A stretch of 64,000 nucleotides of DNA from Nymphaea colorata (taxonomy: Eukaryota > Streptophyta > Magnoliopsida > Nymphaeales > Nymphaeaceae). The notes beneath the pieces were generated by a model. That model ran no database searches and was not told where the DNA came from. It saw only the letters and a program-made list of their open reading frames with translations. Positions 46,050 through 58,710 of the stretch are shown one piece after another (the first letter of the stretch is position 1; the number at the start of each line of letters is the position of its first letter). Made by a program: the position numbers and the translations under genes. The stretch is from NCBI RefSeq assembly GCF_008831285.2, contig NC_045145.1, positions 12,090,802 through 12,154,801 of the forward strand, in the 5' to 3' direction.

Positions 46050-46433
46050 TAGGGATGTCAATGGATCATAGTCAAATTGGATTTACCTTCAGCCATATCT
46101 AAATCCAAATCTGGAATCCTATTTCACAAACTGAATTTGATTTCAATATAATTTTCATATTCATATCTAAATATGAATTTTGAACTGAATTTGACCTATT
46201 TTCAAAATGTAAGAACAATAGATATAGTATTTGCTTAATAACAAATCTCATTCAAATCCATATCCAAATCCAACTGGATGTTTATGTATATCCAAAAATC
46301 TGATTGGAAGCCAATTATTAAAGCTGAATTCAATCCTACTTTTTAATAGGATATGTTTTTCTTTTTCATATCCAATTTCTTCGAAACAGATCAATTAGAT
46401 TTTCTATCCAAAGCAGATATATAGGCATCCCTA
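46050..46433. mobile_element. MITE with TAGGGATG...CATCCCTA ends
   Basis: Begins TAGGGATGTCAATGGATC and ends ATAGGCATCCCTA. The interior is rich in 'aatccaaatc' and 'gaatttgat' words. The same ends occur at 59936 onward and in a 48-bp foldback at 59582-59629. No clear target duplication was found. The family resembles plant hAT-type MITEs. Confidence 0.6.
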
Positions 46434-46837
46434 TGCGCAACTATGGATGCCAGCGGTTTGGATTCGAGGAGGACTTGGGATTCAGATGTAGGCTCTACTT
46501 TTGAAAACTGAATTTGGATCCAAGAAGCATGTGATCCCAAATATAGACATAATTGGGTTGGATCTCCGTAACACAAAGTGGACTCGGGCCTGAATATGGC
46601 AGGAGGCTGCAAAAATGGGCCAGGCCTCATGCATTCTTGTCATGGCCCGGTACCGGGTCCGGCCTCGCCGTTAATAGTTTGGCCGGGTCCAAGCCCGGGT
46701 AGTTAACAACACAAAATTGTTGGGTCGGGCTGGCATAGCCCGATGCCCAGGCCTAGTCAAGCATGCATCTAGTGTTTCCCTTTTTATTTTAAAAACAAGA
46801 ATGTGGACCGCTAGGTGGATGGCTGGGTCTTTGTGCA

Positions 46838-46868
<31 letters not shown>

Positions 46869-47052
46869 CTAATAATAGATGACAAAAGTGGCTTATCACT
46901 TTTTTATCTATGTTGTTGTCCCAACCACCGTCATGAAAATGATCAATTTCTATTCTGCTGGACGCCGCAAAACCAGTTTTCTCTGAAATCTAAACTTACA
47001 GACATTATTTTAAATTTGGTAAGAAATAAACACACACACACACATGCGCACC

Positions 47053-47083
<31 letters not shown>

Positions 47084-48316
47084 TAAGTTAATCATATTTT
47101 GGATGATAATAATGTTTTTAATAATCTAAAAATGAATGGCTCTTTTAACATCAAAATTTTGAACATTGTAGAAAAGAACAATTTTTTCATGAAAATAACT
47201 TGAACCTAAACATGATTTTTACAAATTTAGTATTAATTATATACATATTAGGAGGTTCACATTTTATTTAAAATATCTTTTAATATAAATTTGAGAGGTA
47301 TGGCTTTATCCCTTAACGAAGTGGTATGGTGTGTGTGTGTGTGTATTAATGACATTAGGGATGGGGTACAAAGGCTTCAGACTTATGATCTCAACTATTG
47401 ACTACTAAAATACTCAAGATAATATCTAAAAGGTTAGATTATTATAGAAAAAAAAGTGTGTTGAACATTGCATTTAGATGTATATGACTGTCCACTTGGT
47501 TCAACCATCATCTTCTGGTCTCTTTCTCTGTCTCTCTCTCCCTCTCTCATATTTCTTTATGCGAATCTTAACATTATGAGAAAGGTTAAGATATGGCTGT
47601 TGGATTCAATATGTATTTTAGCAACCGAGTCCAATATGAACTTTATGCTAAATAAATTTGGATTGCAGATCATATGTGTAAATTATTTTTACATAATAAA
47701 ATCAATGAAATAAAAGATTAACAAGAAATCTGGCAAGTCCGAAAGGGGGAACTCTAGGGGATGTAGAAGGCTTGGCTTTGGGGATTTTTCTACCAGATTT
47801 ATTTAGGAGCAAGTAAATTAAGAAATTGAATTTCTACTTTAACACTACCTATAAAAAAAGTGTCGATGAGTATTTTTCTCATGTATTCTAGTATTATAAC
47901 AGATCACACCACGATTGATGGGAATTAAAGTTAAAGTGAATGAAGAGAATGTAATGAATTGGAGAGAGAAAAGAAGCAGCAATATGAACGTAGCTAGTCT
48001 GGAAGAGAAGAAGAATACAGTGTAAGGAATTGACAAAACAGCATGAAATGACTGAAGCCAATGAGTAACAACTGACAGAATTGAGGGTGGAATTTCTTCA
48101 GCCGTGAAGGGCCGAATTTCTTCCGTTACTCGATTACTTCAGTGCTCTACCACTTCCAAGCGGATAATGTGGTGGTGGTGGTGATCAAACGGACCCACCT
48201 GCTCAATTTGAATTTTATGTGCAGTTTTTTGCCTATTTTCTTCGCAACCTTCTGAAAATTGCTTCTCTTCCTCTGCCCTTCAATCTACCGAGAAACTGGG
48301 AGTGGGGTTGCTGGAG
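46434..48316. other. Intergenic with simple repeats; 3' part may be NLR promoter
   Basis: A GC-rich patch with 'cccggtaccgggtccgg' and 'gggtccaagcccggg' lies at 46640-46760. TA, CA and TG microsatellites are at 46837-46865, 47031-47083 and 47332-47344. No gene recognised. The last few hundred bases precede NLR copy 2 and may be its former promoter. Confidence 0.5.
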
Positions 48317-51300
48317 ATGGGGGCAGTAATAGCCGATCTTGTGCAAACAACCATTTCTACTCCAACCAATTTGTTGAAAGAGACAAAAGACTACATCTTG
48401 AATGCCAAAGACGATCTGAAGAAGCTCCAAAGGATCCTGAAAATCTTCCAAAAGGCTGTTCAAGGATGCTGATCGAGTCCTTTTTCAGCACGGAGTGCGA
48501 CAGAGAACTAGAGTTTGAGCTCAAGGATGTTCTTTATGATGCCGAGGACATCATCGAAGGATATCGAAGCAAAATTGAGGCCAGCAAGAGGGATCAGGTA
48601 CGGAACCGGTCTTTGACCACAGCGCTCTCTTCCTATTACGATGGTGTTTCTTTTCATTACCAACTTGGTACAAAATCAAGAAAATCAATGAAAGGCTTGA
48701 TAAAATGAATAAATATTGGGACATGGTGGATAGGCTCAAAACAACACCAAAGGGGGTGGTAAGGACCCTGTTCATGGTGAACACGTCAACCGCAAAGAGG
48801 CAACCCATCACATAGGTGTACAACTGCCCATAGGCAGGGAGAATGATAAAAAGGTGTTAGTAGAAATTCCCTTGTCGAATGACTTTTGTAGTAAGACTGA
48901 GAAGGGTGGTGCTTCTATTATCTCCATTGTTGGATAGGGAGGGATCGGTAAAATGACTCTTGCAAACATGGTATTTAATGAAATTTAACAATAGTTCGGG
49001 TAACGCAGGTGGTGGGTTTGTGTTTCGAAAAGGCCAAACCATAAGGATTTGGTGCAGCAGATACTTAGAGAAGTGTGCAAGAGTTCTGGAGAAAACACTG
49101 ATTGTTCCTTGACTGACTTATGCAAACAATTACTGAACGAGCTCTCAAAGTAAAAAATTTTGTTGGTCCTAGATGATGTATAGGAAGTAAAATGGTGGGA
49201 GGAAGAGATAGGGGGAACATTGATGGCGGGTGCAATGGGGGAAAAATTTTGATTACCAGTAGAAAGAAATATGTGTCGGAGGGGATGGGTGATTTTTATA
49301 TGCATGAATTACAAGAATTTATTTTCCACCAAAGTTGGTACTTGTTTCTGAAGGAGGACAGAAGAAGATTCAGTGATGCATAAGATCAAATTTGTTGGAG
49401 AAGGAATAGTAATGAAGTGTGGTGGGTTGCCACTTGTGATTCAGATCATGGGGTCCATGATCCGCACCAAGAAAATGAGTAGGGAGGACTGGAAGTCCGT
49501 CGTGGATAGTAAGATATGGGAATGGAAGACTCCTGCATCCTCATCATCATCGACTGAAATAGGTGGCGATATTCTTCCTGGTCTCATGCTGAGCTACGAT
49601 GACTTGCCATATTATTTGAAGAGTTGTTTTGTGTATTGCTGCATTTATACGAAGGCATGCAATACATTGATCATGCAATGGGTGGCACACGGATTGATTG
49701 AGGTTGGCATAGATGTTAAAGCGACAACAAACCAATACATTGAAGATTTGATAAGGTGGTGTTTGATTGAAGAAATTGATTAGAAGAGCATCAAATTGCA
49801 TGACATTTTGCATGACCTTGCCTTATATATAGGTGGAAGGGAATATGGCCATGCCTCTACTACTGACCACACCCGCCATTTGTCATTACTTGGTGTACAC
49901 GATGTAGAGGCACACAAGCATAATACCTTGGAAACAGCAAATAAGGTGTTCACATTGTTGGCTGATTCCAATTCTTACATGCAGGTTTATATTGAACACT
50001 TGACCAATTTCAAGTGGTTGAGGGTGTTGTCATTGAGGGGATGTGAAATGGATGAGCTGCTAAAGTCCATTGAATACCTTTCACTTGTAAAATATCTCGA
50101 TCTAAGCAATTCTAAGTGAAACGGTTGCCCAGTTCAATTGCAGACTCTGTAACTTGCAAACATTGGATTTAAATTATAGCAAAATTGAAGAGTTGCCCAA
50201 GGAAATGGGTGAACTCTGCAACTTGAGGTTTCTTGGGCTGAAATGGACATGGGAATTGAAATTTATAGCGGAAGGCTTGGGGAAGCTTACCAATTTACGG
50301 ACCTTGCATAGATTTGTGGTATGCAATGACAAAGGGGACACAAAGGGATGCGATATTAGGGAACTAAAAGTCTTGAACAAACTACAGGGGAATTGTCAAT
50401 ACAAGGGTTGGGGGGACAAGAAAAGCTATTGATTGTGCAAGAAATGCACAATTGCTTAAGGAGAAGCATGGCATAATTAGTTTGGAATTCTACTTTGGAA
50501 TTACTGGAGGTGTTTTGAACAGAGTAATGACGAACAGAGTGGTGCACTGGAGGCATTGGAACCTCCACTTGGGCTGGAGTGCTTGGAGATAGGTGATTAT
50601 AAAGGAAAGATGCCAGTTTGGCATTTGAATACTGAGTATACCAAGCTACATTCACTAAAGCTGGAAAGATGCCATTTATGGGAAAAACTAATAAGCATTA
50701 CCTCGTTGAAAGTACTAAATGTCATCAATTGCCCAGCACTATGTGAAATAGATAGCACGCCTGCCTTTGAGTCGTTGAAGGTGGAGGAATGCTGCAGCCT
50801 AGAGCAATTTCCTCATCACATGCCTGCTCTCAAGTGGTTGGACGTGGCACTTTTGACAGCCTAGAGCAATTGCCTGATCACAGGCCTGCTCTCAAGTCGT
50901 TGATGGTGTGGGCATGTTATGGCCTAAAGGCTCTTGTTAACATGCCTGCCTTGGAGTCATTGGAGTTGAGTTATTGTCATTGTATAGAGCATTTACATGA
51001 CATGCCTGCTCTCAAGTCATTGATGGTGCGGAGATGTGATAGGCTGAAGACTCTAGCTGACATGCCTGCCTTGGAGTCATTGGAGGTAGAATTTTGTGAC
51101 AGCCTAGAGTAATTACGTCATGACATGCCTCCTCTCAAGTCGTAGAAGGTGTACGGACCTAATAGCTTGAAGGCTTTTGTTAACGTTCCTTTACTTGAGG
51201 AGTTGATGGTGGAAGGTTTGCTCAACTGGGAAGGGTGGCCAGCAGATGGATTAGGGGAAACAACAATGACTTCTATGCCAAGGTTAAGAGAAGCGAATTT

Positions 51301-51920
51301 TGTGAATTGTCCAAGGATGCAGACAAAAGGCTTGCTTGATGCTCTATTGGAGCTGGCGGGGCATGATGGTCAAGTGACTCAGCTTCAAAGTCTGTCAGTG
51401 TGTTGTTGCCTACGTGCAAGATTGGGATGGAAATTCCTTGAGCAACTGCCTAACCTCATTGAGTTAAGGTTGGATCCAGACTCAGCAGTACTGCTGCCAT
51501 CACCATTGCCATCCGAGGTATCAACATTTCTACCCTCCCTCAAGTCTCTGTCTTTGAGCGACACGAATGTTGATGAGGTCAAATTGGGAAGGGTGCCTCA
51601 GTGCTTGTGGATCTCTCCCAACTGGAGACATTGTACCTAACTATTTCTATGAGGACATCAGCTTGGGAGGCCACTGGCAATGCCTCCCAAAACTGAGATA
51701 CCTAGAGCTTCAATACTTCCCCAATCTGAAGTCTCTGGTGGACATTACTACCCACCAAAATGAAAATGATGCAGTAGAAACAACATGTCCCATGGATGCA
51801 AATGAACAGATCGCCTGCCTCTCGAAGCTTGAAAAGTTGGTAATTTACTTTTGTCCAGCACTCCATCTGCCACAGGAACTCAGGGACCATCTTGGGGAAA
51901 GGTTATCCATCCTAGGCTAA
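48317..51920 (+). pseudogene. CC-NB-LRR resistance gene, copy 2, heavily decayed
   Basis: Same architecture as copy 1, opposite strand. ATG at 48317 starts MGAVIADLVQTTIST. A frameshift near 48470 leads to the coiled-coil end ELEFELKDVLYDAED. The P-loop (about 48930) reads with a stop where Gln is usual, then GGIGKMTLAN, with Thr replaced by Met. Kinase-2 (about 49170) reads LDDV followed by TAG where Trp is usual. GLPL (CGGLPLVIQ) is at 49420, VYCCIY and MQWVAHGLIE near 49640-49700; a TAG at 49781 precedes LHDILHDLA (MHD position). LRRs follow from about 50020, with repeated MPALESLEV and MPALKSLMV units near 50880-51120. The end LPQELRDHLG stops at 51918-51920. More than ten stops or shifts exclude function. 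Confidence 0.92.
50881..51125 (+). repeat. 120-bp tandem LRR-encoding unit
   Basis: GCCTGCTCTCAAGTC recurs at 50884, 51004 and, with a change, near 51126, so the period is about 120 bp. Each unit encodes two LRR-like steps (PALKSLMV and PALESLEL/V). A shortened unit precedes at about 50820. Confidence 0.85.
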
Positions 51921-51929
51921 AGTGGTTGA

Positions 51930-52060
51930 GGTGCTATCATGTTACGGAACCTTTTCTGTTTCGTTGGCTGAAGCCTTCAGTATTTACATATGTCCTATAC
52001 TTGATCTGCCGCAGGAGTTAAGATGCCATCTTGGAGGAAAGGTAACAATTATTCGATATG
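51930..52060 (+). pseudogene. Extra NLR C-terminal relic 1
   Basis: Bases 51975-52045 read ICPILDLPQELRCHLGGK, a second version of the ALHLPQELRDHLGE end found immediately before. It lies directly behind the NLR copy 2 stop, so it is a small tandem duplication of the C-terminal LRR. Confidence 0.65.
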
Positions 52061-52289
52061 TTTTAGTGTTTAAAATCGGTGATGGATTGTAACTATATTT
52101 TTTTTGGTCAAGTATGAATCTTTTGCATTTCGTCGCTCTTTTTTTCTCTGCGTTGTTTGATTTAGGTCTTGTACATTTTTTATGTCATGTTTTCCATCTG
52201 CAAAGTAGTGAATCTGTAAAAATCAATAGATTGCAACTGCTTTCAGTAAACATGACAGAAGTCAATAGGACTTGGTCATGTTGGTGTGG

Positions 52290-52490
52290 TTTTACTGAGA
52301 ACATTGCTTGGAGGCCACAGGAAATGCTCCCGGAACTGAGAAAGCCAGTTCTTTTTACTTCCCCAATCTCAAGTCTTCCAGTGGGTGCAAATAGTACTTC
52401 TCCTCAACCAAATGATGCAGTAGCAACCACATTTCTCACGGATAAACAGGAACAGATCGCCTTACAATTACTGAAATGTTTTAATTTGTA
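52290..52490 (+). pseudogene. Extra NLR C-terminal relic 2
   Basis: Reads in mixed frames as the 'ggaggccacaggaaatgctccc-gaactgag' block, followed by 'aatgatgcagtagcaac' and 'caggaacagatcgcc', which match 51667-51815 of NLR copy 2. It is a decayed duplicate of the C-terminal region. Confidence 0.65.
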
Positions 52491-53814
52491 AAAAATTGTG
52501 ACAGATTGAAACTATTTTTTTTTTGTTAAACATGAATCTTTTTTGCTTTTGTCGGCTCTTTTCTTTCCCTCCCTTGCTTTATTTAAGATTTGTAAAATTT
52601 TTGTGCCACGTTTTCCATTTTCTCTTCACCCACCACACATTGGTCAATAGTTCATAGTTGATCCAACCACCAATTAATTTTATGCATCCTCATAATATTT
52701 TTCTTCCTTTATTTTTCTTGACTGTCACATCATAATAGAATGGACAGTCTTAGTATGTAATATATATATATATATATATATAGTTCCAAACTGTGGATCC
52801 AATCCAAACCTGTAAGGTTAGCTTACTTCCAGTTGTATGCTGAGTCCTCCACCTAAGGCCAATATTGGCAAATATTAAAATCTCTAAGTAAGTGGCTTGT
52901 ATTCTTAACTCTTGAGATGATGCACTAGCCAGCACTATATACATTCCTTCACAATCATTGCAGCTCATGCATTTTAAAATTCGTTTAATCTGGGGATATA
53001 TTGAAGTATTAAAATTTTACATCGTTGCAACGTGTAAGGTTCTAAGAAATCACACCAAGATGTCCATATGAAACTTTTTGGCATCGCTTGTTTATAAGGA
53101 AGCAGCACTAATGATGGATGTCTTCTCTCTTGGCACATGTTATGATGATTAACACACCAATCCAGAATTTAGTTCTTGCTCTATCAAACACATAATTTCA
53201 ATTTAAAACCAAGTTCCAGTCTATCAAAGGGAAACTAGAGTTGGAAGTTCATTCCAATTCTAGTTGAAGGTGAAATTTTGTTTCTATAACACAAGGTGGT
53301 CATAGCCCCCTTAAACTTAGTCCTCTAAGGCTTCTAGAAGTGTTTATGGCATCATGAAGGTGGTTCCACGAAAAGTTATAGGTGGCAATTCAGTTCCACG
53401 AAAACATATGCCACGCAAGGTTGGGGAGAGAATGGAACTGCTTTACAAAGATACAAATGGAACCACATGTTCTCTTCAATTTGTCACATTGACAATTGTC
53501 CTTGTGAAGAGAGAGAGGGAGAAAAGGGGGGGGGGGTGCAGAAACCCCTTGTTTTCATGGTTTTACCATAGAATTTGTTCTTATTGGTGTGCAACTTTGT
53601 GATTAAGTTTCAAATTTTAAGTTGTTTGCCCATTTAACTTACAGCACTAAAAAGAATATCTTGGTACTACAGGACAATCATACCCCAGTTTGCATCACAA
53701 GGAAACCAATTTTCCTTTCAACTCGAGGTAACAAGTTTTGCTTTGGTGTCATACATGAATTGAACGAGTTGACGTGAACAAGTTTTAAATAACAAGTTAG
53801 GCCATAAATGAGTT
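52491..53814. other. Intergenic, nothing recognised
   Basis: TA microsatellite at 52760-52782 and a G-run near 53526-53535. No genes found. Confidence 0.5.
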
Positions 53815-53912
53815 AAGCAAGTTAAGGGAGTCGAGCTCGAGCTTGATGTTGTATAATCAAGTCAAGCTCAAGAGGGACAAGCTTGGGCTCGACGCATGTG
53901 CAGCCCTACATG
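53815..53912. mobile_element. Fragment of the TAGGG...CCCTA MITE family
   Basis: GAGCTCGAGC at 53832 and GGGCTCGACGCATGTGCAGCCCTA ending at 53910 match the right end of the element at 39519-40231. The left part is missing or diverged. Confidence 0.6.
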
Positions 53913-54199
53913 GCGAAGCAACGTCGTTGCTACGAGTTTAGGTGTCCCAAAAATTTTTATTAACAATATAACAGATAACAAAAAACAAGATACCTGAGCT
54001 AGAACAAACAAAAAGAAGAGAGACATAAACCTCAAATACAAAGATAGAAACTACAACTAACCAAAAAGAAGATAGGCAAAAAACCAACCTCACTATACAA
54101 ATGGATACAGCCTCATTGCAATCTTGTTGACAGAAAATACATCAGCTACAGAAAGCCATTTCTGCACACCATTTCACCACATACAGACATTTCTGCACA

Positions 54200-56250
54200 C
54201 CATTTCACCACATATAGATCGACCGCAAAACCTTGTAGTAAGGAGGAAAGATCACCTCTTGATGTTTCCACTTTATACCAGCTATCATATCCTTTAAATC
54301 ATTGCAGACTCCACATTCAAGACCACTCAGAATCAAATTGGCATGATGCATAATAGAATTTCTTTGTTTTCTTATGTTCCAAAAGAGTACATGTAAGCAT
54401 AAACACTGTGTATTGCAACCCATTTATTTGAAAGAGCATTTGAACCACTGTGAGATTGCTTTTTGAATAGAGTTATGCACTTCTAGCCATGACCCCTCCC
54501 CCCATATATTTTGGAAAAAATATGATACTTATATTTTTAAATTTTTTTAATTTGCGCTATATAAAAATTTTGAAAAATATTGTTCAGTACTTGTATATTT
54601 TTTGCAAATACTTTCTACGCTTCCTAAAAAAATTGCTGGCTTCGCCCTAGTATCTAGGGTCTTCTATGTTTTATTTATGTCCATTTCATCTCAAGTTAAT
54701 GAAATTATGAGTACCCCAATCCTCACACCAAATTTTCACCTTTACTGTAATCCAAACACTAATAAATTAAGCAACAAACCTCTTCTCATCCCCAAAAGGC
54801 TGCTTTTCCATATCCAAGAGAAATAAGCATTACTTTACAGTGTTCACAAGCTCCCATTCAAGTAATGGTGTCTGACGAAAAGAGTACATAAGGAGTTGGT
54901 GACGTCAAGAAGGCCAAGACCACCTTCTTGTATCCGAGCAAGCAGACTTCCAACTAAGTAAGTGATGTTTCTTAATATGATGAGAATCCCCCCAAATAAA
55001 ATGACAATTTCTTCTCTATAAAGTTCGGTACAATAAGTGGAAGTCTAAATGCTCTCACCCAATAACCCGCCACATGCTGCAGAACATGCTTCTCATATAA
55101 GTAAGTGGATGGTCCACCCTTCTACAAAGCTTCTCACATAAGTCAGGGGTGAGAATACCAACAATGGAACCCAAATAAGTTAGGCAAAGTTTAGACAACT
55201 GTCAATAAAATTGGTTTGCAATGACCATTGTGTTGTCAAGAACATTAAAATGAATAAAAAAATGAAATGAATTTATAGTCAGACCTGCTTTGGAATTGAA
55301 ATCAGGTAAAACTTGGTATAAACAAGAAGTGGATTTTCACAACAGCCCAAAAAAATAAAAGGATGTCATTTGCAGAGAAGAAGCGCCCCAGGTTAGAAGT
55401 AAATTGAGAAAGTCATTTTAGGGCTTCCTGCCCTATAAAACTCGCCATTGGAGGTTTCCAGATAAAACATTCACAGCATAATGATAGTAAACAAAAGTGG
55501 AGAGAGAGGGTGTGTTTGTCATCGGCCTCCATGGCAACAAAAAGTGGTTCCCTCCCTTCTTAAAGGTGACAACTAAGGAAGCAGTAGAAACATAAGTAAT
55601 AATTTTCCTCACCCAATCTTCACAGGATCCAAAAAAAGAAAGACCAAAGAGCAGGAAAGACCATCTTTGCCATTGGCTTTTGGAATATCTAATTTGAGGA
55701 GAAAAATTTGCTCTATATGCCCTTATCCAAGCTGTTGACCGCTTCAAGTGCAATGTGCATGGTTGGTGAATAAATCTACTCGAGAGATCAGATGCCCTTG
55801 TTCTAAGCCAATAATTGTGCTAAAACAATCTTCATTCTCTCAGGCGTCAACTTAGTAACTAGTTTATAGATCAAATTGTATAATGATGTTGGTCAAGACT
55901 TTTATATCCATAATGACATGAAATTAAAAAACAATATCGTATGTGTTGCATTTACCTACCTTACAAGCTCGTTTTTGATGAAGAAATTTCTCACCACTAG
56001 TGCCGCATATTTTGCATCCCAAAATTTCTTTTGGTTCACCAATGGGAATTTGTTTTGCAAAATGGAAAAGGGTCCACCAGCCATCAGTATGAGGCTTAGT
56101 TTTTCTGGTGCGTTGTTCATTCTTGGTGCATTTCCACATTCATTTAAGCATTATTCTGTATGGTAAAGATTTTAAATTGTTTTAGAAATTTTGTATAATG
56201 ATGTAGGTTAAGGTTTTTGCCTAACTCAGTTACCACATTATTAGGGCTCG
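54200..56250 (-). pseudogene. L1-type LINE reverse transcriptase relic
   Basis: Minus-strand reading passes through several frames: PTSLYNLIYKLVTKL (about 55890, matching the conserved start of L1 RT), a GI-E-V segment near 55780, WVRKIITYVSTASL (55600), LSLHFCLLSLC, an F-A-DD-like ANDILLFF near 55370, and FWNIRKQRNSIMHHANLILSG (about 54370), typical of the end of plant L1 proteins. All frames are broken and no poly-A tail or target duplication was identified. Relics like this cannot retrotranspose. Confidence 0.65.
54720..54905. repeat. Dispersed repeat, copy A
   Basis: The block around 'ccaaaaggctgcttttccatatcc' and 'caagtaatggtgtctgac' recurs at 58510-58710 with moderate divergence. Its nature is unknown; it overlaps the left part of the LINE relic region. 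Confidence 0.75.
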
Positions 56251-56524
56251 ATTTTATTTTGCTTAGGTTTTTTAAAGAAGTGGATGTGAGGGTATCCGTG
56301 AATCCTATAAATGCATAGTGAATATGCATGTTAAATGAAAAAAAAAAGAGTTCTCTATGCTTGAAAAGAAAATTAGATAAGTCATTCATACCACAACATA
56401 CATATAAAATTGAAAATGGGTATGCTATCAAGTCAAGTGTAGTCTGATAACCATCATGGTTACTGCACCTTAATATTGGCCTTGGTGAAGTTGACAGATT
56501 TTGGGTGAAGCAAAATGGGACTAT

Positions 56525-56564
<40 letters not shown>

Positions 56565-56577
56565 AAATATAAATATA

Positions 56578-56614
<37 letters not shown>

Positions 56615-57100
56615 AGGGAGAGAGAGAAGTCTAAAGGGAGGGGAGATAGAGGAGAGGGGAGAAGAAGGTGGACAAGAACCGGTCCATTTGACCTCATAAT
56701 GGCATCTCTAATGCCAAGATCAACACTACTCCTCAATACCTTTAGGATAAGACCCTCCAAGAATCAAACTGAAGCCATGGTTATAGCACGCCACCTAACC
56801 CGGCTGTAGTCTACACATCACTTGGTAAGGGCAGGGGAGGAGAGAGAGAGAAATCGAAGAGAGAAAGAAAAAAGAAAAAAGAGAAAAAGAGATATTAAAA
56901 GAGAAGCAATAAAAGAAAGAAAGAGAGAAAAAGATTTTAAAAAAGGGAGAGAGAGAACTGAAGAGAGAGAAAAAAGAGAAAAAGATAATTTTTGGAAAGA
57001 GATAGAGAAAGAGAGAGCTAAAACGAGAGAGAGAAATCAAAGAGAGAGAAACCTGAGAGAGAAATAGAGAAATTAAAAGAGAGATTTTAAGTTCGAAATT
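56251..57100. repeat. Simple-sequence region: TA then GA-rich
   Basis: TA microsatellites at 56532-56555 and 56580-56611 are followed by long GA-rich DNA to about 57085. The charged open frames here (56822-57067 plus, 56795-57109 minus) are caused by base composition. Confidence 0.85.
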
Positions 57101-58509
57101 CTCTTTCATGGATGGAAACTAGGATTAACAAGTTAGGCATCCTAGCGCCCTTCTGTGCTGAGCATGGCACGGGCCTCTTGGCGAGAGCACTCTACTAGGC
57201 ACAAAACGCTCTCTCCCAGTAGCATGCTGATTACTGCCGAATCTGTCCTTGGGGAGTTAAATGCCTCCTCATTGGCTTGAAGTTTATTGAGTCAGTGAGG
57301 TGGGTATTTGGTCCTGCCACCCTAGGTAGGCCCCACATGAGTCCCAGCAGCATGGTTAAAATTATTAAAAAAAGTGAAAATTTATTATTTTTCTAAGGAC
57401 AAAATGGCCTTTTTGTAAAATGAATTTGGCTCTGGTTTTGACAATTTTGGGTCTGCTTGAATCTGAATCAATTTTTCCCAAACCTGGAAGGGTTTAGGTC
57501 GATGTTAAAGGCCTGAATTATGGATTGGATTTGTTTTTTAGTCCAGTTTTAGATTTTATAAAGCGAAATTGAGACCGAAGGTGAGGGGAGTTTGTGCGCG
57601 TGCTCGGGGATCCAACTTGAAATATCATGCTGGAGGTTGGTTCTCGGGATTGGTTTTTTATATTTGGATAAAAAATTGGTTTGACTCTATTTTTGGATCT
57701 TGTGTCGGGTTTTTGGATATAGGCTATATTTTTGGATCTAATGCTAAGTTTTCAATCTGAATTTGGCACAATTTTCGATCTAGAGCAGAGATTTGGATTC
57801 AGACCTAAGGCTCAATTTTGTATGTGGATCTTAAATTTGGTTCTAGATATGGATCTATGGATCCATTTTTCTTTAGATCTTGGATTGGATCAAATATGAA
57901 TCCAAGGCTCTTCAATCTAGACTAGGTGGATCTAGATATGGACGGAGGGCTCTTATGCAATCTAGAGGTGGCAGTTGGATCCAAATATGGGTCTAGGGAT
58001 CTGATTTTGATTTACAGCTGGGATTTGGATCCAGATATGGGTCTAGGGTCTCCTTTTCAGTCTCTGTATGATTTTTGGACTGAATCCCTGTCTGAATGTG
58101 GATATGAATTACAAAATATGTCTAGATTTGGGCTGTGCTTGAGTCTAAACTTCTGAAATTTGACCTAAATGGGTCCTAAATAGAGTTGACAATTTAATCA
58201 GATAAGAAATTGATCAGAATTAAGGAAAATCAAGCTGTTTGCGGCTAGAAATCTTTGATATTTTGTTGTAAACTTGCCATAAAATGTTCAAAAAATGCTG
58301 ATTACCCCAGACAACGGTTGGATCTATCCTCCACCACTGGCAAGACAATCATGTGGTGGTGGAGCTAATTAAATGGACGCACTCACTGAACTTGATTTTT
58401 ATGAGGGGAGTGCCTAAGTCTACAAGTCAACTATTATTTTCGGCAGCAGCCTCGTCTTTATTATCAGTTCTTGCTTTGCCTTTCTTCCCGTCCATATTCT
58501 ACAATCCCC
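57101..58509. other. Intergenic, degenerate TTTGGATCTAG-type repeats
   Basis: From about 57650 to 58130 variants of 'ggatttggatccagatatgggtctaggg' recur irregularly. No gene or terminal repeat recognised. Confidence 0.5.
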
Positions 58510-58710
58510 CATCCCCAATACTATTACCAAATTTTCACCTTCTTACCATTACTCAAACACCGCTAGATTAAGTAAAAAAGCTCTTCTTGTCCCCAAAAGG
58601 CAGCTTTTCCATATCCATGAGAAATGAGCTTTAGTTTAGAGGGTTCACATGCTCCAATTCAAGTATTGGTGTCTGACCAAAAGAGCTCGCAAGGAGTTCG
58701 AGATTCTAGC
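58510..58710. repeat. Dispersed repeat, copy B
   Basis: Matches 54720-54905 (shared blocks ccaaaaggcagcttttccat and caagtattggtgtctgac). About 3.8 kb apart in the same orientation. Confidence 0.75.

Noticed and set aside
56795-57109. Charged plus-strand and Phe/Ser-rich minus-strand frames
   Set aside because: Products of a long GA-rich stretch; no real gene signature.
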